Positions 58,318 to 64,000 of a DNA stretch of 64,000 bases are shown here, in pieces. Both the position numbers and the translations under genes were made by a program. This stretch comes from Bacillus sp. MYb209 (lineage in GTDB: Bacteria; Bacillota; Bacilli; Bacillales; Bacillaceae_G). Location: positions 1 to 64,000 of the forward strand of contig NZ_PCNZ01000021.1 in the NCBI RefSeq assembly GCF_002975175.1, given 5' to 3'. The notes under the pieces are model-generated. The model saw only the letters and a list, made by a program, of their open reading frames with translations, was not told where the DNA came from and made no database searches. Numbering within the stretch: the stretch's first letter is position 1; each line of letters begins with the position of its first letter.

Positions 58318-58341
58318 AAAAAAGCCGCATTTGCGGCTCAT
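58318..58341 (-). terminator. Terminator of the methyltransferase-like gene at 58377
   Basis: AGCCGC-attt-GCGGCT with six Ts on the minus strand. A compact hairpin close after that gene. Confidence 0.8.
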
Positions 58342-58376
58342 GAACTTATAGGACCAACATACGTTAGTGGAATGAC

Positions 58377-58940
58377 TTACCGTTTAATCGCATCCACAAT
58401 TAGCGATGGGAAACCAAGTTTATCTCCTTGATTTCTAGAATCATATCTTTTTGAGCGGAAGATAACGCCATCATTTGCATCCCATTCGTTGTAATAAAAT
58501 TGCCCATTTTCATCGCAATACTCAAGTAAAACCACTTCAAATCCAGCAGTTTCAAACAATTTCGTTAATGTTTTATAATTATGAACGATTTTATGGCTTG
58601 CAGCTGGATGGTCTTTCGGGCCAGGTCCACCTACTTGAACTATGTTTTGATATGTTTCATCTTGGAAAAATGCATCAGGGACGCCGCACCGAATATGACC
58701 TGACGGTTTTAAAAATTTATAACAAACTTCAGCTGCTTTTACCCCTTCTTCAAAAGTAAGATGCTCCCATACATGCTCTGCCAAAATAGCTGAAATAGAG
58801 TTATGTGCAAATCTTTCTTCCCATGTCGTTTCAACTAATAAGTTAAGCTCATCTTCTTGCGTTTGAATCCAACCTGGATTATTGTTAAATGCTCCAGCTC
58901 CAACTACTACTTTAATTTCATCTTGTTTTATTACCATCAT
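58377..58940 (-). CDS. SAM-dependent methyltransferase-like protein
   Basis: The product is 187 aa. It lacks a classic motif I GxGxG but has SISAILAEHVWEHLTFEEGV, KPSGHIRCGVPDAFF and a late strand LTKLFETAGFEVVLLEY, as in short methyltransferase-like proteins of the Methyltransf_11 type with a degenerate N-terminus (IKVVVGAGAFNNNPGW). The role is unclear. ATG at 58940 is close to GAGGTG. Single gene with terminator. Confidence 0.7.
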   Translation of the reverse strand: MMVIKQDEIKVVVGAGAFNNNPGWIQTQEDELNLLVETTWEERFAHNSISAILAEHVWEHLTFEEGVKAAEVCYKFLKPSGHIRCGVPDAFFQDETYQNIVQVGGPGPKDHPAASHKIVHNYKTLTKLFETAGFEVVLLEYCDENGQFYYNEWDANDGVIFRSKRYDSRNQGDKLGFPSLIVDAIKR

Positions 58941-58966
58941 TTTCACCTCATAAAAATTTCAAGTCA

Positions 58967-59087
58967 TTAATCTTTTTCTATGTTTACTATAAGTTTCCCT
59001 TCTTCAACTAAACTACCAGTCCGTTCAACTAACTTTAACTCTTTCGATTCGAAACTTGCGTAGGCAAAACAACCATCACCAATTATT
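58967..59087 (-). pseudogene. Uncharacterised remnant after the methyltransferase
   Basis: A frame overlapping the end of the gene at 59083 reads GDGCFAYASFESKELKLVER, then TGSLVEEGKLIVNIEKD and stop. It has no start of its own. It seems to be the tail of a gene whose front was replaced by the methyltransferase gene. Family unknown. Confidence 0.35.
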
Positions 59088-59649
59088 TTTTGGGGATTGA
59101 GCAGCTAAAGACATAAGCTGGTGGTACATTTCTAAGCTCCCTTTTCACATCTATTCTAGTAAAAAACTGATTAATAAACTTCTTTTTAAATTTAGTATAT
59201 TGAAAAGTAACAAATTTTCCACCTTCCTTTAAAATTTTGGTGGTAGTTAATAAAATTTTAAAGGAAACATTTGGGGGTAAACTAGAAAAAGGAAGACCCG
59301 AAACAATATAATCTGCATAAGGAATACAATAGCCCTTTAAATACTCGTCGATATTTTCCGCAGACCCCCATACAACGAATAAATTTTTCTCGTTTTTAAA
59401 TTTTTCTTTCAATAATAAATAAAACTCTTTATTATTTTCCACTAACAAAAGAGTAGTATTCGAATTTCGTTTTTCAAGCAATTTATTAGTGAATACACCC
59501 GTACCTGGTCCATATTCAACAATATATTTAGCTTTCTTAAAATCGATACTTTCCACCATTTTATCTGCAAGAAACTTTGAGCTTGGAAGTACTGCACCAA
59601 CGTTTCTTGGATTAGTTATATATTGAGATAAAAAAGACAGAGGTTTCAT
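59083..59649 (-). CDS. Phospholipid N-methyltransferase-like class I methyltransferase
   Basis: The product is 188 aa. FLSQYITNPRNVGAVLPSSK and VEYGPGTGVFTNKLLEKRNS (motif I) are typical of the PmtA/KsgA-like family, followed by IVSGLPFSSLPPNVSFKILL, where the rRNA dimethylases have NxPY. These enzymes methylate a phospholipid head-group or similar amine; the substrate here is unproven. ATG at 59649 without a strong site. Next to a region of decayed genes. Confidence 0.8.
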   Translation of the reverse strand: MKPLSFLSQYITNPRNVGAVLPSSKFLADKMVESIDFKKAKYIVEYGPGTGVFTNKLLEKRNSNTTLLLVENNKEFYLLLKEKFKNEKNLFVVWGSAENIDEYLKGYCIPYADYIVSGLPFSSLPPNVSFKILLTTTKILKEGGKFVTFQYTKFKKKFINQFFTRIDVKRELRNVPPAYVFSCSIPKK

Positions 59650-59879
59650 ATTTACTCACTCCAATAGTTTGAATGTACTACCATAGTTTAAAATTCAAAC
59701 CTGAAGAAACTAGAGTGAAAATTCTTAAGAATCCTTAAGATTTGAATAAGCTCTGTAAAAATAGTTTGCCCTAAAGAAAGACCACCCTTAAAGGACATAT
59801 CTTATAAACACTCCCTATTTCCCTTTAACACATGTTTTTCAAACGTCAAATACAGAGAAACAGGAAATAAGGTATGTAC

Positions 59880-60275
59880 GAAAACTGTATATTTCTCGTT
59901 CTTTTTTCAAAGAAAACCTATAAGATTACCCGTAAATAAATACATACTTACTGTCGTATCCATGAAAAATTAGTCGATGCTATATTGATGAAAACCTTCC
60001 GTCGCAACGTACTGTAAGACTAAACTTGTTATATAGCATGCATAATTAAATTTACAATCATTATGTCCGTACATTTTCATATTTCGTACGCCCTGCCCAT
60101 CTTTTAACCTATAACGCTTTTAAAAGTAATGTCGTCGCTAATACTATCTATCCCTACGGTTTACATCTTCTACTATAGCCAATTTTGTATACCGTGGATT
60201 GAGGCCTTTTTTTAATATATGAAACACCTGCATAAAAGTTACGAAAATCTACACAAACAATAATCATACAAGGTC
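59880..60275 (-). pseudogene. Decayed second copy of uvrX, 5' part
   Basis: The stretch aligns base by base with 47760-48180 of the first uvrX: for example GCCAATTTTGTATA-CGTGGAT and TATCCATGAAAAATT-TCGATAC occur in both in the same order. Several small insertions, deletions and stops occur, and the 3' part is missing. It belongs to a duplicated block with the yxeA remnant to its right. Confidence 0.8.
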
Positions 60276-60466
60276 ATCACTCCTAACAAAAAGAACATTT
60301 ATTCTCTATTGGGTTTTTTATGAAAATTATGGTTAAAACATTTCTTATGTAGAAAACTCATAATTTCTCCCCAAAAACTTAAGAATTCTTATTCGTTTTC
60401 CATAAGAACTTCTGTCTATAATTAACCTTGTTCTACAGATGTAATGATAAAAAAGGGGAAATACAT

Positions 60467-60619
60467 GTGAAAAAATTATTATTTTGTATGCTAGGAGAGA
60501 TTTCCCTCGTTTATCTATTACCTTTCAGGTTACGCGGGGATCTTAATAGATTTAAACCGATAACAATAAGTAAGTTGATACGTAATGACTTATATGATTT
60601 GAACTATAAAATCACATGA
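60467..60619 (+). pseudogene. Truncated second copy of the YxeA gene
   Basis: GTG at 60467 with GGGGAA; MKKLLFCMLGEISLVYLLPF, then RLRGDLNRFKPIT align with the first 33 residues of YxeA at 48374 (MKKLLLCIIGIGLPIYLLPF MLRGDLDRFNPIA). After PIT the frame diverges (ISKLIRNDLYDLNYKIT). It lies in the same place relative to the uvrX remnant as in the first copy. Confidence 0.8.
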
Positions 60620-60799
60620 GTTTAAATCATAATCCCACCGTAAACTACACCGTATTAAAGAAGCTATTTTGAAAATTAGAAGTATAATATTAGCGTAAGT
60701 ATCTAATTAACCCATTAGATTGCCACAAGTACGTTTTTGACATAACACCACCTGCTATCTATAAACTTATCAACTTTGTCTTGTTAAATATATAGGAAA

Positions 60800-60841
60800 A
60801 AAGAGCCAATCTCCTATATGACAATGAGATTGGCTCTTTGC
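60800..60841 (-). terminator. Terminator of arsC
   Basis: AAAGAGCCAATCTC pairs with GAGATTGGCTCTTT. T-rich on the minus strand. The 180 bp from 60620 to 60799 hold nothing I can identify. Confidence 0.85.
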
Positions 60842-60846
60842 TTTAC

Positions 60847-61251
60847 TTATTCGCCTGTTTCGGAAAATTGTTTAATACGTTCACCGATTTCATTACGAAC
60901 ACGTTGAAATTCAGACCACTCTTTTCCTGCCGGATCATCAAATCCCCAATGAACACGATGAACGTGCGGAGGTGTAGAAGGACAAACAGAATCTGCGTGA
61001 CTACAAAGAGTAACGACTAAATCAGCATTATTTAAAATGTTTGAATCAATCCTATCTGATGTTTGACTTGTTATATCGATATTTACTTCTTCCATCGCTT
61101 TAATAGCATTTGGATTTACTCCATGCGCTTCAATGCCAGCAGAATATACATTCCACTTATCTCCTAAGTATTGTTTGCCCCAAGCTTCTGCCATCTGGCT
61201 TCGGCATGAATTTCCTGTACATAAAAAGTAGATTGTCTTTTTGTTTTCCAT
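60847..61251 (-). CDS. arsC: Arsenate reductase, thioredoxin-coupled
   Basis: The product is 134 aa. P-loop CTGNSCR (Cys 11 to Arg 17) binds arsenate; Cys 83 and Cys 90 of [10 protein letters not shown] form the redox relay typical of the low-molecular-weight-phosphatase ArsC class. It reduces arsenate to arsenite for export by Acr3. I chose the ATG at 61251 with AAGGTGG upstream; the frame runs further into the repeat. Last gene of the operon, separated from acr3 by the 155-bp repeat. Confidence 0.93.
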   Translation of the reverse strand: MENKKTIYFLCTGNSCRSQMAEAWGKQYLGDKWNVYSAGIEAHGVNPNAIKAMEEVNIDITSQTSDRIDSNILNNADLVVTLCSHADSVCPSTPPHVHRVHWGFDDPAGKEWSEFQRVRNEIGERIKQFSETGE

Positions 61252-61277
61252 GTTGTTTTCCACCTTTGTTTTTAAAT

Positions 61278-61432
61278 TTATCCCGCTATTTGTGGGCAGT
61301 AAGACTCCCGCTTCAAAATTCAGTTCGAGCAAAGAAGTTAGGTGGGAGCCCTGCTGCCTGTAAAAGCCCGATTGGTGAAGGCTAATAATCGGTGGGGATG
61401 AATCCCCCCCACTGATTAAAGTTTCACTTTAT
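61278..61432. repeat. Structured repeat of about 155 bp, copy 2, opposite orientation
   Basis: Reverse orientation of the repeat at 52885-53041, with the same conserved ends (TTTATCCCGCTATTTG and ACTGATTAAAGTTTCACTTT). It lies between acr3 and arsC, and the TAA stop of acr3 is part of its last bases. It may end or process the acr3 transcript. Confidence 0.8.
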
Positions 61433-62469
61433 ATTACTTGATCATTAAAGTATTTACGTTTAAACCAAAAAGCAACATTTACAAGTGCAATCATTACAGG
61501 TACTTCGACTAACGGTCCAATAACAGCTGCAAATGCTGCACCTGAGTGAATACCAAACACACCGACAGCCACAGCAATTGCTAATTCAAAATTATTGCTA
61601 CCTGCTGTAAATGCTAAAGTTGTTGTCACCGGATAATTTGCACCAATTTTTCTTCCCATAAAGAAAGAAACAAAAAACATCACAATAAAATAAATTAATA
61701 ACGGAATTGCTATTCTTACTACATCTAGTGGGACGCTAACAATCATTTCTCCTTTTAAAGAGAACATAATGATAATCGTAAATAGCAGTGCAATTAATGT
61801 AAGTGGACTAATCTTAGGTATAAACACCTTTTCATACCACTGTCTTCCTTTTAACTTTACGAATACAAATCGTGTCAACATACCCGCTATAAAAGGTATT
61901 CCCAAATAGATAAATACTGATTTCGCTACCTCTACCATTGTAATATCGACAATAGCTCCTTCAATTCCTAACCACTCTGGAATTACTGTTACAAACACGT
62001 ATGCATAAACTGAGAAAAATAACATTTGGAATACCGAATTAAAAGCAACTAAACCTGCAGCATATTCTTTATCACCATCAGCAAGATCGTTCCAAACAAT
62101 TACCATTGCAATACAACGTGCTAAACCAATCATAATGAGTCCGACCATGTATTCTGGCTTATCAGGAAGAAAAATAATTGCTAAAACAAACATAAGTACA
62201 GGCCCAATAATCCAGTTTTGTACTAAAGAGAGAACCAACACTTTTACATCTTTAAATACCCGCCCCATTTCCTCATAGCGAACCTTCGCCAACGGTGGAT
62301 ACATCATTAAAATTAAACCAACAGCAAGCGGGACAGACGTCGTTCCAACTTGTAATGTATTAAGCACGTCTACTACACTAGGAAACACAAACCCTAAACC
62401 AATTCCAACAGCCATAGCTAGAAAAATCCATAATGTTAAATATCGATTTAGAAAAGATAAACGTTTCAT
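61429..62469 (-). CDS. acr3: ACR3 family arsenite efflux transporter
   Basis: The product is 346 aa with about ten membrane segments. [20 protein letters not shown] contains the essential Cys in the fourth helix, and [20 protein letters not shown] the conserved Acr3 helix. It exports arsenite at the expense of the proton gradient. Follows arsI by 18 bp. ATG at 62469 after a GGGGG-rich site. Confidence 0.95.
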   Translation of the reverse strand: MKRLSFLNRYLTLWIFLAMAVGIGLGFVFPSVVDVLNTLQVGTTSVPLAVGLILMMYPPLAKVRYEEMGRVFKDVKVLVLSLVQNWIIGPVLMFVLAIIFLPDKPEYMVGLIMIGLARCIAMVIVWNDLADGDKEYAAGLVAFNSVFQMLFFSVYAYVFVTVIPEWLGIEGAIVDITMVEVAKSVFIYLGIPFIAGMLTRFVFVKLKGRQWYEKVFIPKISPLTLIALLFTIIIMFSLKGEMIVSVPLDVVRIAIPLLIYFIVMFFVSFFMGRKIGANYPVTTTLAFTAGSNNFELAIAVAVGVFGIHSGAAFAAVIGPLVEVPVMIALVNVAFWFKRKYFNDQVI

Positions 62470-62487
62470 TTTATCCCCCTTCTCTTA

Positions 62488-62925
62488 TTAACAACAAGAA
62501 TTTTTATCTACTACGTTAGAAGTCGTACAACAAGATGGATCTTCTATTTTATGAACATCACTATCTGCTTTTGTATAAAAGAACTCCCACTCGTTACCAT
62601 CGGGATCCGTTACCCAAAACTTATCTTGAACCGCATAACAACAAGTAGTATCCATCTCATCACGTGCAAAGAAACCTTCTTTTTCTAATCTTTCTTTATG
62701 AAATGTAATTTCTTCAGCTGTATCCACTTGAAAACCAAAATGATTTACCTGATTTCCATTCACTTCATCTCGAACATTAAGTGTAAAATTAAGCCCTGGG
62801 CTTTCTAATAAAAATTTTGCATAATCCATTTTCACTTTAACTGGTGACACACCAAATACCTTTTCGTAAAATTCAACAGACTTCTCTAAATTAGTAACAT
62901 TTATACCAATATGAACATATCTCAT
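62488..62925 (-). CDS. arsI: ArsI/CadI family dioxygenase (organoarsenical C-As lyase)
   Basis: The product is 145 aa, a VOC fold. Metal ligands are probably His 5 (YVHIGI), His 62 (VNHFGF) and Glu 114 (NEWEFFY). The cysteine pair at 95-96 in MDTTCCYA is the As(III)-binding site of ArsI, which splits carbon-arsenic bonds in methylarsenite and aromatic arsenicals. Extra C-terminal cysteines (SCC and NSCC) may bind more arsenic. It lies between arsR and acr3, suiting that role. Confidence 0.9.
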   Translation of the reverse strand: MRYVHIGINVTNLEKSVEFYEKVFGVSPVKVKMDYAKFLLESPGLNFTLNVRDEVNGNQVNHFGFQVDTAEEITFHKERLEKEGFFARDEMDTTCCYAVQDKFWVTDPDGNEWEFFYTKADSDVHKIEDPSCCTTSNVVDKNSCC

Positions 62926-62950
62926 TGCTTATTCCTCCTCTTAAAATGCT

Positions 62951-62974
62951 ATTAATCAATTTTTTTTGATTAAT
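62951..62974. promoter_or_regulatory. ArsR-type operator between arsR and arsI
   Basis: ATTAATCAA...TTGATTAAT, a 24-bp palindrome with a T-rich centre. It resembles the two upstream of arsR, suggesting a second regulated promoter or autogenous control within the operon. Confidence 0.65.
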
Positions 62975-62985
62975 AGTGCAAAATT

Positions 62986-63294
62986 TTAACAACAGCTACC
63001 TTTTCCTGTTTTTCTAAAGATACAGCATAGTTCTTCTGATAATAAGTTATTTACTTCCGCATCATTTAAATCATAATAACTCCACGTACCTTTTGTTTTT
63101 TTTACAATTAAACCTGCATCTAATAAAATCTTTAAATGATATGACAACTTAGATTGCGTCATTTCGAAAACCTCTGTTAAATCACATACACACGTCTGTC
63201 CTCGTTGACAAAGTTCATACATAATCTCTAAACGTTTCTGATCAGCTAACGCTTTAAACTTTTTCTCATATAACTGAAAATCTTGTGCCAACAA
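62986..63294 (-). CDS. arsR: ArsR family As(III)-responsive repressor
   Basis: The product is 102 aa. FKALADQKRLEIMYELCQRG and TCVCDLTEVFEMTQSKLSYH form the winged helix; the CVCD motif (Cys 35, 37) is the classic arsenite site. Additional Cys at the end (GKGSCC). Arsenite binding releases the operators flanking its gene. The start is TTG at 63294 with GGGAG. First gene of arsR-arsI-acr3-arsC. Confidence 0.93.
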   Translation of the reverse strand: MLAQDFQLYEKKFKALADQKRLEIMYELCQRGQTCVCDLTEVFEMTQSKLSYHLKILLDAGLIVKKTKGTWSYYDLNDAEVNNLLSEELCCIFRKTGKGSCC

Positions 63295-63309
63295 ACTTCA
63301 CTCTCCCTT

Positions 63310-63388
63310 CATCAATTTTTTTTGATGTTTATAGTATATACACTTATTAACTCTTTACGCAACTAATTAATCAGGTTTTTTTGATTAA
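63310..63388 (-). promoter_or_regulatory. ars promoter with two ArsR operators
   Basis: On the minus strand TTGCGT (63362-63357) and TATACT (63338-63333) are 18 bp apart. Palindromes ATCAA...TTGAT at 63311-63326 and TTAATCA...TGATTAA at 63367-63388 flank it, so a bound ArsR would block both sides. Confidence 0.7.
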
Positions 63389-63493
63389 TATAGAACAACT
63401 TCTTCTAATCATACCTATGCCACAAGTAAAAAGAACCATAGCCTTTTCAAAAATGAAAAACTAAGGCTCTTTTAACAACTCAATAGTTAAAAT

Positions 63494-63662
63494 ATTTTAG
63501 AGGGGTGGTGCCTCATCACCATCAAGCTAAGAAAAGCGAATACCCCAAAACGATAAAAATGACCTGAATTCTCATAAATAACTGTTGTAGTGATATAACA
63601 TTTTCGTTTTAGGGATACTTCAAAATATTAGCTTGATGGACATGGGGACGAGCCCCTAAAAT
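63494..63662. repeat. Foldable intergenic repeat of about 169 bp (bcr1-like)
   Basis: ATTTTAG-GGGG at the left pairs with CCCCTAAAAT at the right; CCATCAAGCTAA pairs with TTAGCTTGATGG inside, and ACCCCAAAACGA with TCGTTTTAGGGAT further in. The whole sequence can form one long hairpin. It resembles the bcr1-type repeats of the B. cereus group. Confidence 0.65.
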
Positions 63663-63702
63663 ACAATTCCGCTAGAAATTTTTGCGCTATATTCTCTTTT
63701 AT

Positions 63703-64000
63703 TTATGATAGTTGATTAACAACACTTTCTAAAAATTTGTCTACCTTTTCTTTTGATGTATCCGGTGTATGATAACCAATCGTAAATGTAAGTCTTCCAT
63801 TATAAAAGCTTGCACCCATTGAAAAGAATGGCGCATACATAATGGGTGATGTCATATACCCGTCCTCAGCTTGAACTTCACCAAACTGAATAGGTTCATC
63901 AGCGATCACCCCGAAATTTGTCAGTAATGGCAACGCCATCCCCATCTGTAAAGCCTGTTCGTATTGCTGATTATACATTTCCTTCACCACAGATAGCTTC
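63703..64000 (-). CDS. C-terminal part of a condensation/acyltransferase-like protein, cut by window edge
   Basis: The frame is open to the window edge; the 3' end at 63703 is a true stop. LPLLTNFGVIADEPIQFGEV, SPIMYAPFFSMGASFYNGRL and FTIGYHTPDTSKEKVDKFLE look like the last domain of condensation-domain or alcohol-acetyltransferase-like proteins. The catalytic HHxxxD part is outside. The family call is tentative. Confidence 0.5.
   Translation of the reverse strand, partial: KLSVVKEMYNQQYEQALQMGMALPLLTNFGVIADEPIQFGEVQAEDGYMTSPIMYAPFFSMGASFYNGRLTFTIGYHTPDTSKEKVDKFLESVVNQLS

Overview
The window is low-GC chromosomal DNA from a Bacillus cereus group bacterium (cereus/thuringiensis/anthracis type). 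This rests on an immune inhibitor A metalloprotease, a SpoIIP sporulation autolysin, a rifampicin phosphotransferase, a lysine riboswitch in front of a permease, an IS231-type insertion sequence, bcr-like repeats, and many Bacillus small families (DUF2785, DUF2716, DUF2691, YxeA, YolD/UvrX). I ran no database search; species assignment and gene names come from protein-family recognition.

Layout. 1-3.4 kb is a decay zone: an IS231-type transposase running off the left edge, then broken membrane-protein genes, a histidine-kinase scrap and an exported-protein pseudogene, with one intact DM13 gene among them. 3.4-11.5 kb is mostly minus strand: a multi-PAS sensor kinase, DUF2785, a grpB gene killed by one stop codon, a uridine-kinase-like protein, and a close run of VOC protein, aminoglycoside-phosphotransferase-like kinase and metallophosphoesterase. 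11.6-21.9 kb holds a TauE/SafE exporter, a lysine riboswitch with lysine permease, a YqkB-like Fe-S protein, a methyltransferase, a NUDIX hydrolase, a signal peptidase, a class B PBP and a sirtuin.

22-27.6 kb is the most coherent unit: one minus-strand operon iclR-pxpB-pxpC-pxpA-DUF969-DUF979-pcp, reading as release (Pcp), membrane transport (DUF969/DUF979, inferred) and ATP-driven opening (PxpABC) of 5-oxoproline. A palindromic operator lies in front of the IclR gene. 27.7-40.9 kb has a second signal peptidase, CutC, an orphan SpoIIP, an acyl-CoA dehydrogenase, acetyltransferases, an ArsR/AHSA1 pair with an operator inside its promoter, a YjiH membrane protein, a DUF2691-GNAT-kinase operon, and a TetR divergent from a YhgE-like membrane protein.

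41-64 kb is accessory: InhA, Rph, a deleted uvrX with yolD, YxeA, a higher-GC glutamate decarboxylase gene beside a Tn3 transposase remnant, MenA, an FAD monooxygenase whose divergent TetR gene is cut to 32 codons, a DJ-1 protein, two methyltransferases, and an arsenic operon arsR-arsI-acr3-arsC. A second, badly decayed copy of the uvrX-yxeA block lies at 59.9-60.6 kb. Two copies of a structured repeat of about 155 bp lie in opposite orientation at 52.9 and 61.3 kb, and a different palindromic repeat is at 63.5 kb. A condensation/acyltransferase-like gene runs off the right edge.

I found no CRISPR array, prophage, rRNA or tRNA, and no clearly new multi-gene defence or biosynthetic system. The most useful leads are the 5-oxoproline operon with its uncharacterised transporter pair, the duplicated TetR/operator module, and the repeat-associated rearrangements at 43-61 kb.
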